NCBI RefSeq assembly: GCF_910592395.1
Contig: NC_088312.1
Location: forward strand, 18,361,292-18,425,291
Source of the DNA: Lineus longissimus
Taxonomy: Eukaryota; Nemertea; Pilidiophora; Heteronemertea; Lineidae
Length of the DNA: 64,000 nt
Direction of reading: 5' to 3'
Below are positions 24,882 through 35,249 of the stretch, piece after piece. The notes under the pieces are model-generated. The model was not told where the DNA came from. It searched no databases and saw nothing but the letters and a program-made list of their open reading frames with translations. The number at the start of each line of letters is the position of its first letter. Positions within the stretch are counted from its first letter, which is position 1. The translations under genes were made by a program, and so were the position numbers.

Positions 24882-26459
24882 GTATAATCTCATTAGTATT
24901 TTTTGCCTGGCAAAATTGGTCTCCATACTATTTAAGCTTTCCGGCTCTCAGTTTTTGTTTCATCGGGAAAATAGGAAATTCCTTGGCGCGTAAATTGGGA
25001 TGCCCTCAGCTTTCACTCATTAAGATCAACCAGTGCTCCAGCACCTTAGTCTTCTCTTCTAGTCTTCTAGTCTTTTAGTCTTTTAATCTCTTAGTCTTCT
25101 CCTTTATTTAATTACTTTACTGTTATATAAAAAACGCTCCAGGGTTTCGCCCCTCCCCTCGCTAGATATCATTCTCGGAATCTCGCAGTTTTCGGTTTAC
25201 AATCTACTTGGCTCTCAATGACTAGATATCATATTACATGACAATCATGGGTGTGGCCCAGGGGGCGTGGGCCGGGCCTTTGCATTCCGCCGCTGCTATT
25301 CCCGGGCGCGGACCGCACTATACCGGTTTGATATTTGCGGAACCGTTACTACAATAGCCGGGATAGCATCTTATTTAAACCAATGATCTACACTTACACT
25401 ATGCAACTCCCTTGTCAGATGCATAAAACGATTTTTTTTCTGTTTTGTTCAGTTTACCAGTATAAATGCAAGAGAGTTTACTTTGGAATCCTTCCCGCCA
25501 AATCTTCTACAAAACTTAGAGTGGTTAGGCCTACTCTAAGTTGTAACTAAAGCGGGAAACTGGGCACACAGAACTGGCAGTTTTTACCTGGTGCTTGCCA
25601 CAGGAACCAGACGATGTTCGTCTTGACTTAAAGCAATCACTAATGTCAGGTTTATTTCTGTATGTCGAATTCCAAAAGCTTTTACAATGCCAATCTGAAT
25701 TGACTCGTCTTGCCACGCGCAGCGGCACGAGCCATGTCCTTATTTCAGCACAAAGGTCTCGTTAGGGAGTTTTTCCAAAATGTACGCGATGATGACGTGC
25801 CCCATTAACAGGACGTAACATCGATTTTAAAATGCGTTTCCAAAGGGATTGCATGAGGACAACCCATTTGTATCGTATATCACTGGAAACTCCCGATTCC
25901 CCTGATTCTGCAGGATGTTAAATCGGGCATTTTATTTCTTTAAATAAATCATAAGCGTCGCATTTGCTCCCAGCTCTGTTCACCATCCCAAATAGCAATA
26001 TTGCCAATTGGGCCGGACAATCACGGAAAACACCAAATATTATTCATTTCTTCCTGAATAATTCTTACAGTGACCATTCTCCTGTGAAAGAAAGTTGCTT
26101 ACGCTACACAAGAATTTAAAAAAAACCGAGAGTCAACCATTGAACTTATAAGATATGTTGGATTGTGCACAAATCAGCGAAAAACGCACCAACTGGCACT
26201 GGACGGCATTTCAACACGGGGCCGACGCACATTCCAAGTTCAGTGTACACATACGTCGGCAGCAACAGTAAAATCCGTAGTTTCTTGTTTGCCGCCTATT
26301 AAGTAGCGTTCTAGATTTCAGAAACTCCAAAAAACATGTCTTTACCAAAACAACTGCTAAATCAACACTGGCGTACTGTGAGGATCAAGAAATCAATGAT
26401 TTTTTAGAAACTAGGCCCTAAAATGAATACAAAAAAATCTTCCTAATGAGACCAAACAG
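24882..26459. other. Spacer between V6 and V7
   Basis: Near 25050-25100 there is a short AGTCTT simple repeat, and 25135-25330 is locally GC-rich. No exon-like structure was seen. Confidence 0.45.
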
Positions 26460-26619
26460 GTGCCCGGAAGGTGGCGCCGTCTATCCGAAAGAGTGCTCTA
26501 CGCATGCGTTAAAAGTTGTTTATATTTTTGCTCTTCCTGGCAACAGCACAAAATTCTCTTAAAAGTCCTTATTCTCAAGGATCGATGTCAATTGAAAGTT
26601 TAGAAACAAAGCAGAACTA
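26460..26619 (+). promoter_or_regulatory. Probable promoter of V7
   Basis: The 160 bases before V7 hold a cluster of motif matches: an NRF-1-like palindrome (ACGCATGCGT), a forkhead match (TGTTTAT, i.e. ATAAACA), an RGYAAC half-site (GGCAAC) of RFX type, and a CTCF-like core at 26464-26477 (AAGGTGGCGC). There is no TATA box at a fixed distance. Forkhead plus RFX signals would suit a ciliary or spermatogenic gene. These are motif matches by eye only. Confidence 0.4.
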
Positions 26620-26684
26620 ATGTCCTCTAAACCTGCTAAAAAGACGCCGTCGTCAATTCGTGTCGGCTCGGCTACAAACAAGGA
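26620..26684 (+). CDS. ADGB: Variable first exon V7, canonical-like androglobin N-terminus (partial CDS)
   Basis: There are 21 codons plus two bases from the ATG at 26620 to GA|GTAAGT. An in-frame TGA lies 27 bases upstream. The peptide starts MSSKPAKKTPSSIRVGSATN. Lys-rich M-x-S-K starts are also seen in vertebrate androglobins, so this is the most likely ancestral first exon, and it is nearest to the constant body. GA plus the A at 32475 gives Glu, then AASIAASVGGS. It has a motif-rich upstream region, described separately. Confidence 0.68.
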
Positions 26685-29600
26685 GTAAGTGTTTCGAAGT
26701 TGTCAAAATAATGTGTGTCACTGACACTGTGATTGTCCGTGTGTGCAAATAGGCCTAGGCCTACACGTGTAGTACCCGGTATGCACGTATGGCATGCTTG
26801 GAAACATAACAACAAATGACCTTTACGTGTTTTTGGCATGGCATGGTATTGGTAGTCCAAACAGGGAAGTGCTATTTTCATTCGGCCTTTCATTCTACTA
26901 CACACTAGTAGATAAGTTACGAAACAGTTACTACAGTTAGTGGAGTAGAATTTTGCATATAGGCCTACTGCAAGTGCAACACTCAACGAACAGGGCAAGG
27001 ATGCCCCCCCCCTCCCGAGTAATTATGGATGGTTATATGTCATGACTCTGTCACAACTGTGACCAGGCCTACCTGTGATGCCTGGCCTTGCCTTGTCTTG
27101 TAGAGGTTTAAGGTTCAAATGACGGTGGTTCATCCTCGGATGGTTTTATAATTTAACCTTGTACTAGCTAGCCCCTACCCCCACATTGTTTAAAACTTGC
27201 CACCACTCTCCAGCACTGGATAGCCTATTATCCTGTCCCTATTATAAGGGGGTCCTTGCCCCGGTCCACTGGCTCTGCATATCACCACAACCCCCAACCC
27301 TGCCCGGATCCACTACTGCAGAAGAATATCGATAAGTCATCATCACACCAGTTGTAGTAGTAGGTGTTTCAAAGCCTAAAGAAACCTAAGTATAGTTAAA
27401 GAACATGTGGTATGCTTGCTGCTTATTTGTTGTGGCCTTCAATATTCCTCCAACTGGCAGGAGCATATCTATTAAGAAGAGGCAGATCGACTGTCAGTCG
27501 GGACAGTCAGATGATGATTAACACGGCCATGGTTGATATTGTTTCGCGGTTCATAATTGTATCATCTGGAAAATTGTCGTAATTAATGAACTGTCAATCA
27601 CTTGGATCAGTATCTTATATCATTCCAACAAGATGTCACAGAAGTTGTTTTAGCAACTGTGTAAAATGTAAGGTGTCTGTGAGATCGAGTGTCATCTACC
27701 CGGGTTCGTGATCAGAGTTTTCCACACTCCAGATGACATGGATGAAGTGCCATTACCCGGCGGGCTGATGAGCTCCTTCCCGGAGCTTTCTGGTTTTGAA
27801 GCGCCAGTGTCTCTGTCTTAACTTTCACCCCACCACAATAAGTAGAAACGTCCCCACACTACGAGAATGGAGGGTGGGAACTTGACTGCCAGAGGCTATA
27901 TCTTCACAGGCCATTGGAGCATTTGTGGGCAATCGCATGGATAGTGGCGCGCAGCCCATCAGTTCACGGGGACAATTCCAGAAATAAATCTTGTGCCATC
28001 TTGACTCCCCATGTCTTTGACATCGCAATAAAAAAGTCCCGATGCTCTTCGATTACGAACCTAGGGGAGCATGGATGATCGAAATCTGAAAGAATTGGGC
28101 CTTTTGATTTCTGTCGTATGTCAGTGTGGTCTAAGATATTCATTCATTGAATTGAATCCTTGTTCGTGAATCTTTCCTTTTGATTGAATGTTTGCCAACC
28201 ATGTTGAAGGAGCAATAGGCTTTGATCAAAACTCAACGAGGTCAGGATTAGGTTTTGTTGAATTCAAATGAGTAGTGCACATATTGGCCGACCTGTACAG
28301 TTTACAATTACACATGTAGTGTAGAATATTGTAAAATATAGGCTTTGATGCAAAGCATTGATAATAATCGTAAGCCTACATGTAGGCCTACTTTGTGTAC
28401 TGAACTAAACACAAACAGCGCCTGTATGCTGTCAGACCACAAGTGACCACACACTTTTTGAAACGAGTTTTGATCAAGGCCTGTTGTTTATGTTCTAGTG
28501 TCGTTTATGTAGCAATAAAGGGTTATTCGATGAGGTAAAGTTGTAATCATTGATGATTTTGAACTTGGCGATGATCGAAATAGAATTCAATCTTTTATCT
28601 CCAACAATATCTTTGATAATGAATAAAAAATAAATACTGTTATCTGTAAGATAAATATTTTTTTAAAGTCTTGAGATGTGCAGCTGTTTGTCAACTAGTT
28701 AATTTCTTTCTAGAGGAAGTCATGAGTAAGAAAAATCTTCTTAAATTTACCTCCATTGCAAGTTTGTCCTTGGCTTTGGGGCTGTCCGTTGCACGAAATT
28801 GTCAGTAATGCAGATGAAAAAGACAAATTACCGTTGTAATGTCCTGACCATTTTTCTGCAGAAAATTACATCCCAATTGACATGGTCTTCCTGAAAAATA
28901 GCATTCTTATCTCAATATTGATCAATTCCCTCCCAAAAGACAGATCCCGATCCGAATTATGTTATTTCTCTGCCAACGTGGTCCCATTACCTTTCTAATG
29001 ATGGGCGATTTTCCTGCAACTCTGTGTAATTGTAGCCGAGGGGGAGGTGACCACGCTGACGTGCAGATTCATCACTTAAAGACCATTAGTTTCCCTTTGA
29101 TGGTGATAATCCGGTACAGTGGTCAAGTCTCCTGATGTCGTCGATGTCATTCTGATCCATTTCTCAGTGTTCTCCACAAGGCCTTTTGTCAAGGAAATTA
29201 ACAACACCTTCTGATGGCAGATATTGGAAAAAGCATTTCGAGAACAATTAAACTTAAGCAGCCCATCATAACACCTTGAAATTTCACTCTCAATTTCCTG
29301 TATGCCGAGAACCCGGGCCCCAGCGACTGCTGATAAAATCATTCACTCTGAATTTGTTCCGGTATCTTTCTAACCCCGATGGACCTTCATGTTGACATAG
29401 TTATCCATTGTAAAGTAACATCCTGCCTATTGAAAGTTGCATTTAAAAGCATTTTTAATTTGCTTCCCGTTTTGTGCTGATATCATTGTCACATCAACAC
29501 TTGAGAATTTGCCAGTGCGTGCCAAGTGCACTTTGGACAATTTGTGCTAATTAGCAGGTATGGCGCTATCTGGATCAAAATGGCATTAAGTGGTTGTTGT

Positions 29601-30408
29601 TATCTTTTGAAAAGTTTCATTAAACTGACTCCCACATCGTTGAAATGACTCCCGTCCTTGTCCCCTGTTTGCTAAAATGATAACCTGTCATTGTGTAAAC
29701 AAAGGTGCATGACGCTGAGTTCCTCCCGCGCAATCCTGTTATCTTGAGCCCACGATCGTTGCAATGATGGAAATATCGCTGTGTGCGCCCAGATTAGTAA
29801 GAAGAATATTTGGTGAATGACTGGTTGCTTTTGTCTTGCCTCCCTGTAAGGAGGTGGAGAGTCATTGTCAGTTGCTTGAGATTGGTCCCTTTGAGGCTGG
29901 GGACCCGAAATTGTGGTCACCTTGCTGTGTCCCACACGTATTATATGCGCTGGTCACCGATCCAAAGGTTGACCGTGCTCAACATTGCTTAACTTCCACT
30001 CTGGGGCCAATCCGCCAACCACTGGGCCGTAAAGCAATTCCCTCATGGCCGGCGGGTTAAGCCGTGCCATATACCTGGGGGTACTATACACCACAGTCAA
30101 AATGCCAATGCCATATTTATTTGGTGCATCTCATTCTATGTTCGTGCACAGGAACCTGATTTTTATTCTACGCCGAAATAGCTGGTTTCTTTCGACTTTG
30201 GTAGCTGGAATTGATTTTGGGGGGCTGTTTCCCCAAGGTGTCTTGACATCAAAGGCTGCTGGGGACATCTAGACTGGTTGCCGCCCAGGCTAAGGAAGCA
30301 ACTAGCAAGTCTCCTCCAGTTAGTAAGAATAAAATCTACGACACAAATTGCTCTCTTCCAGTTCTAGTTAAAAGGACGCAGGATTTATTTTTGTTGTCAT
30401 GATACATG

Positions 30409-30590
30409 TACAGTAGAACCTTTCTATTATGGACACCCTTGGGACTGACAAGGGCTGTCCTTAATTAGAGAGATGTCCTGATTAGAGAGGTCTAAGTGAA
30501 TCGAAACGACCAGTTTGGGACCAAAACTAGTGTCCTTAATAGAGAGGTGTCCCTAATAGAGAGGTGTCCGCTAAGGGAGGTTTCGCTGTA
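30409..30590 (+). mobile_element. TIR element, 'AACCTCTCTATTA' family, copy 2
   Basis: It starts TACAGTAGAACC and ends GGAGGTTTCGCTGTA, giving imperfect terminal inverted repeats. Inside are three direct repeats of TAGAGAGGTGTCC type. It is 182 bp and non-coding. I use it as the reference orientation for the family. Confidence 0.8.
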
Positions 30591-30926
30591 CTTCACCTTA
30601 GCTTTAGGACCGCGAACCGCTTATTTTCATTTGGTCATCATTTCTTGTTTGAGAGATAAATATACATGAAGAACAAAGTCAATTAACTTTACTTCCAAAA
30701 CAGTATCGGTGGGTTAATTGCGTCATAACATGCACAGAGCCTTTATCTTTCAAGTGATTCAGCACATTAGCATGATAACAACAGTTGCCTGTTGTAGCAT
30801 ACATTATCGATTCTTGGCGACCCATTGTGTTGGCCATAGCGGTGTCAGCTTGCCGTCATCAGGAACCTAAGCTACATCATAGGTGTTGTCCATCACATTT
30901 AATAACTCAGCCGCCTGTTTAGTTAA

Positions 30927-31124
30927 TACAGTAGAACCTCCCTATTGAGGACACCCTCGGACTGAAAAGTACTGTCCTTAATAGAGAGGTGTCCTGATTA
31001 GAGAGGTGTCCTGATTAGAGAGGTCAAATTGAATGGCAGCTGACAATTTGGGACCAAAACTAGTGTCCTTAATAGAGAGAGTGTCCTTATTAGAGAGGTG
31101 TCCGCTGAGGGAGGTTCAACTGTA
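30927..31124 (+). mobile_element. TIR element, 'AACCTCTCTATTA' family, copy 3
   Basis: It runs from TACAGTAGAACCTC to GGAGGTTCAACTGTA. It is slightly longer than the reference copy because one TGTCCTGATTAGAGAGG unit is doubled. It lies 336 bp downstream of copy 2 in the same orientation. Confidence 0.8.
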
Positions 31125-31204
31125 TTGGGTTTTGGTTATGAATATTTAAGTATTATTGAGCATTTGTAATAGCGCTTATACTCGGTTAACATTTGGTTCA
31201 ACTC

Positions 31205-31555
31205 ACAAGCGCTTTGCCATATTATTGCCCTAGCCTCTTGGCTGTACATTCCTGTTCAAGCTCAATTCCCCAGGGAGGGAGTATAGTCCAGCTGCCTCTC
31301 AGTGCAAGGACTCCACATCCACGGCTACTGATGTCATCTAGGCACCTATTCACTCCTGGCTGGAGAGGAGCAAGTTGGGTTAAGTGCTTTGCTCAAGGAT
31401 TCAAAGATGAAACAGCGGTGATTCCAACTAGTGCTGATTGATTGACTGATTGACGTCGATTGATTGATTGACATCGATTGATTGATTGATTGACATCGAT
31501 TGATTGATTGACCCTTGATTACGAGCCCAGTTCTCTATCCACTCTCCCACAGATA
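31205..31555 (+). repeat. Degenerate SINE-like element with a GATTGATTGAC microsatellite inside
   Basis: The segment TTAAGTGCTTTGCTCAAGGA, then GATTCCAACTAGTG, and later GATTACGAGCCCAGTTCTCT then ATCCACTCTCC resembles the tRNA-derived 3' module of SINEs common in invertebrate genomes. It is split by a GATTGATTGACATC microsatellite (about 31436-31512). The family assignment rests on remembered consensus phrases and is tentative. Confidence 0.45.
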
Positions 31556-32257
31556 CTTTTGAATACTGCATCTTAAGAAAGAAAAAAAGACTGTCACTTA
31601 TCATGGCGTCAAAACTGAATAGCAATCCAATGATCAGCCTTCGTGGAAATTTTCAAAGTTTTGGCCAACAGCAGAGGCTTTTAAAGGCCGCAGTGATTGA
31701 TCTTATGTGCTGCCTGACCTTTAATTTTTGTCCTTGCCCTTGTTAGACCACCTTGGCCGTCACTTAGCAGGAAATCCTCCAGCCACTTAATTGAGCACGT
31801 ACTATACGCAGCAAGGTGTTTGTTAAAATCCTGTGCCTTTCACCGGTTGCCTTGTGCCTTTCAACGGTTGCTATGCCGGCTGATTAGTCTAAATACAGCC
31901 ACGATGAAAATGGACTTATGTAGTCACCTTAGTGAGATTGATCTGTTGTAAATTATAATCAGAAATCTACATCAAGGTAGATTACTTGTACAACATTTTA
32001 GTCAGGATTTTATGATAAGGGGATGCTGGTTGCAAGACCTGGGTGAGTACGTGCCTTGAGATAGATTTTTGGCAGTATTCTCTATTTGGTGTCAATACTA
32101 GGTACTCTAAGGTACTTTTGAATAATCTCTGTTGTGCAGTCAGTGTGTTAAATGCATGGTTGTTGGTGTAATTTATAGTCAAATCATTTATTCAGTTTCT
32201 ATTTCAGACATTTTTGGACTATCAGATTTTAATTTCAGAAAATCAGGTATACTTACA

Positions 32258-32419
32258 TGTACTACCTCTCTAAAAAGTCTAAAGGACGTCCTCGTGACGG
32301 ACAAGTACTGTCCTTAGTCGAGTAGTGTCCTGACATGCCTGATTAGACTTAGAGAGGTCAAACTGTACCAAAACTCGTGTCCTATTAGAGAGGTATCAGC
32401 TTATGGAGGTTATAGTGTA
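32258..32419 (+). mobile_element. TIR element, 'AACCTCTCTATTA' family, copy 4 (decayed)
   Basis: Only parts match: a degraded left end (CTACCTCTCTA), GACAAGTACTGTCCTTAGTC, and TATTAGAGAGGT near the right end. It ends 55 bases before the constant exon acceptor, so a transposon lies directly upstream of the shared splice site. Confidence 0.6.
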
Positions 32420-32474
32420 GCCAATGTTCCATCTTGGATGTATTTTGACGCCTTTTCTTTCTTGTCTTTTTCAG

Positions 32475-32583
32475 AGCCGCGTCAATCGCCGCGAGTGTTG
32501 GCGGATCACAAGATGGCGCCAAGAGGCAGAAGTTCGTCATTTGGCCGGAATGGAGCGATGCAGACGTCAATGCAGAAAGATGG
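32475..32583 (+). CDS. ADGB: Androglobin constant exon C1
   Basis: This 109-bp exon lies between a strong acceptor (GTCTTTTTCAG) and donor (TGG|GTAAGT). It takes one base to finish the split codon, then encodes 36 residues ending FVIWPEWSDADVNAERW. The WPEW-(S/N)-(D/E)-A-D-(V/I)-N-(A/S)-E-(R/K)-W signature is characteristic of the androglobin N-terminal region. Incoming phase 2 matches all seven V exons; outgoing phase is 0. A CTCF-like core (TCACAAGATGGCGC, 32506-32519) lies in the exon. A CAGAG at the acceptor allows a 2-base shift in principle. Androglobin is a chimeric calpain-like and permuted-globin protein linked to cilia and sperm. Confidence 0.9.
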
Positions 32584-33163
32584 GTAAGTCCTGGATTTGC
32601 CTCGCGTTTGATCTTCTTATTCTTTAAAACATAGACTAGAGAACCTAAGAAATAAAGGTTTTCAATTAATCACAAGATGCTCATTAGCTTGGTTTGATAT
32701 TTTCCAAAGTTTCTATAACACATCATCATTATCACCAGCGTCACAACCCACTTTGTTTTCTGCCAGAGGTAAGGAGTCCACGATATGCTACTGTGACAGT
32801 GTCCACCTGTGTGGGATCTTTTACTTGCCCTTAGCTAGCATAGACACTCAGGTACTAGGACCGCGTCCATAGTCATCCGACAGACTTTAAAATATTCAAA
32901 CTTGTCGTTGTGTTGTGAAGAGCCAGGAATTTTGGTTCTTTCAAAGCCATGCCGCTTCATCAGGACATCAATCCATGGTTCTCGCCAGGGTTGCTGCTAA
33001 GTGTGCAGCTCCTAAGCAAAGTTCAAAAATCAGTATTCTTCAAATTTTCGTTTGTACTCTTGAAGACTTGTCATTTCCTGATGAGGTCTCGTCGAAAACG
33101 TGGCGTGCTAGTCTTACTTGACTTAATCTGCATCCGAGCTTGCTTTTGAAGATTTGGTACCCG

Positions 33164-33757
33164 CTAACTTTTGTTCTCCAATCCTAACAAACCTGATATT
33201 TTCCAAAAGGATTCATCGCCCCAGCCATAAATCGACCGAGTAGCCCGATACTGCTCAAACGATGAAACGATTGATGCAGTGTTTGCCTGCATTAATCGTC
33301 CACGGAAAGTAAATGTTGAATCTTGCGATGGATGCCACAAGGTTTGTTCACGATGTTTGGATAACGGCCGTGCCATCCTCCGTGGATTATAACCGTCAGG
33401 TTCGGCTCCCATAAGTTCAAAATGCTCATAATCCTCCATGATATATCTTTTGATTGCAAATTGAAATGGCCTCATGGTGTCAGTTGTCTCAAAGGTATTT
33501 GTACAGTCCGTTTCATCGTGTCTTCCCCAGGCTGATCATACAAAAATCCACAGTTCTCTATGCAAATTTTTTGGCAAGTTTGGTGGAGATGCATTTTTGG
33601 ATGTGATGGATTCAGTACGGGGTTGTTTGCTAAAAAACATTGTGTTGGTATTGTCACCCATATCTGGCTTTAGCATGAGGTAATAAGTTTGCTGATCAGG
33701 TTTCGTAGGTTTAGCATCAGGGTTATGGTCCTGATAGCATGGTGTGTCATCTCATCA
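33164..33757 (-). pseudogene. Unrecognised coding-like frame with one internal stop, antisense in an intron
   Basis: On the minus strand one frame runs about 197 codons with only one internal TGA (just after a phrase HRELWIFV). The composition is protein-like, rich in aromatic and Pro residues: upstream KPDQQTYYLMLKPDMGDNT, downstream MRPFQFAIKRYIMEDYEHFE and later SIYGWGDESFWKISGL. I do not recognise a family. No terminal repeats or poly-A tail are evident. It could be a decayed transposon protein, a retrocopy, or an exon of an antisense gene with a sequencing error. The two subframes at 33164-33475 and 33472-33657 are pieces of this region. Confidence 0.4.
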
Positions 33758-34169
33758 GCCCAAGGTTAGGGAGTGCTGGCCAGAGTTGACACGCACTGAC
33801 TGTCACTGTTAGACAATAAAGTTATGTTAGTCACTCTGAGACACTGATCACAACCAGTTTTGTGTAATATTAAAGGAACAACTTGGGTTTGGGGATGAAG
33901 TGGCAACAGGATAGTGTGTCCCTTCTCCACCATGTGCCGCAACAATTAGAGTCTTACTGATCTTATACAGGTAGTGATTTCCACAAGTGTTGCGAGGGGA
34001 TTTTGGAAGACATTTACAAAACTTAAAATTCTGTCCAAGCGAAGTATTTGAAGCAGTTAGATGAGTTTTTCAGTGACCAGTTTAGGAGAAGTCATGTTCC
34101 TGCTTGAAGCCATTTTTGCATGAGAATCCAACACATCTGAAAATCTCGTGTCAATCTTGTCCCCTTTAA

Positions 34170-34879
34170 CCCTTTCGCTGCGGATGTACGCATTTTTGCG
34201 ACCAAAAAAAATTTCCGATCTGTGCGGATGTACGCAGAACTGCGACTTGGGAGAGACCTGAATCAGACGATGTTTTCAATAGCAAATTAGTACAGGAACT
34301 TGTCGCTAGGTGTCCTGCCATGTTGTTTACCGCTAGAACTTCCGATTTCTAGGTGAAAACTTCGGTGTTTTTATTCAAAGTTAAGGCGATATTTTGAGTC
34401 CAAAGTTTTGTAAACAAATTTAAATGCCTCAGTCACGTGTTCAACGAACTGCAGAATCAATAATTGATGAAATAGTGAATTCGAGGCGTTAGAAGACGAG
34501 TCTGATTAGTGATTATGATTCTGAACATAATGCCGATGTACACAGCGTGCATGGGGATTGAAAGTGTGCATGATTCAGGGTCCGAGGGGGATGATAGTGA
34601 TAGCCTGGGTCAAGATGAAAAATGGTGTTTTTCTCCTCGTTGATTAATACTAATTAGCGTTATTTAGTTAATTAACATAATTTCAGGTGATTGACAAATG
34701 CATAATTTGAAAGTCCATGCTGTCCTGAACAACCTTTTCCAATAGTCCAAAGCTCTATCTTTTCTCCTTCAGGCTGTATATTGGCCTCAAAGTTACCTAT
34801 GTTAAAATTGGCTTTTACAGTATTTTGGGGGCAGCAAGGAATCAATATTGAAATAATTTTGAGCGGCGCAGCGAAAGGG
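34170..34879 (+). mobile_element. piggyBac deletion derivative with TTAA target sites
   Basis: The 710-bp element has perfect 13-bp terminal inverted repeats (CCCTTTCGCTGCG), flanked by TTAA at 34166-34169 and 34880-34883. That is the hallmark of piggyBac-superfamily insertion. A start at 34424 begins MPQSRVQRTAESIIDEIVNS and stops at 34490. Shifted frames then read acidic phrases (SDYDSEHNADVHS, then DSGSEGDDSDSLGQDE), as expected of the acidic N-terminus of piggyBac transposases. The catalytic core is absent, so it is non-autonomous. Its perfect TIRs and target sites point to a fairly young insertion. Confidence 0.85.
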
Positions 34880-35201
34880 TTAAACAAGACATGTTCATAC
34901 CTCAAGTTGCGAATCGTTGATATTTGCAAAACTTGTCTCCAACAAAAAGTTTGTCTCAAGATGTTTGAAGACATAGACATTGGTGCAGCTCTATCCTCTT
35001 GTTGGGCTGTTGGCTGAACAATTGGTCGTTAGATGTCGACATTTTGGCACAATCACCCTTATGTTGAGACATACTCCTCGCACAATCGACCTCAAGTTGA
35101 GACATAGTCACAATCGGTCCCTCAGGTTGAGACATAGTCACAATCTGTTTTAAGGTTTAGAAATGTTGAAGTTGCATAAAGATGTTCTTTTGTCTTTCCA
35201 G

Positions 35202-35249
35202 GATGTTGCACACAAAGGCAAGGAAAAGGATAAAGGGAAATCACCAGTG
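35202..35249 (+). CDS. ADGB: Androglobin constant exon C2
   Basis: This 48-bp phase 0-0 micro-exon lies between TCTTTCCAG and GTAGGT and encodes DVAHKGKEKDKGKSPV. The lysine-rich KEKDK-x-GKSPV linker directly follows the WPEW segment in androglobins and fits the C1 and C3 frames exactly. It is too short for detection by frame length alone; it was found by homology to the family and by its splice sites. Confidence 0.9.

Larger units (their letters stand above)
26685..32474 (+). other. Intron between the variable cluster and the constant body
   Basis: This 5.8-kb interval separates V7 from the constant acceptor. It holds three copies of the CCTCTCTATTA TIR element and a degenerate SINE-like segment (31205-31555). 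A mini-frame ATG at 32023 with a good phase-2 GTGAGT donor encodes only MLVARP; I do not call it. Confidence 0.5.
32584..35201 (+). other. ADGB: Androglobin intron C1-C2
   Basis: This 2.6-kb intron contains a minus-strand coding-like pseudogene (33164-33757) and a TTAA-flanked piggyBac derivative (34170-34879). The rest is unremarkable AT-rich sequence. Confidence 0.75.

Noticed and set aside
32023-32042. Mini first exon (ATG CTG GTT GCA AGA CCT GG) with good GTGAGT donor in phase 2
   Set aside because: Only six codons, no compositional match to the cassettes, and in random DNA such a short ATG-to-donor run is common. Worth a glance in RNA data, not a call.
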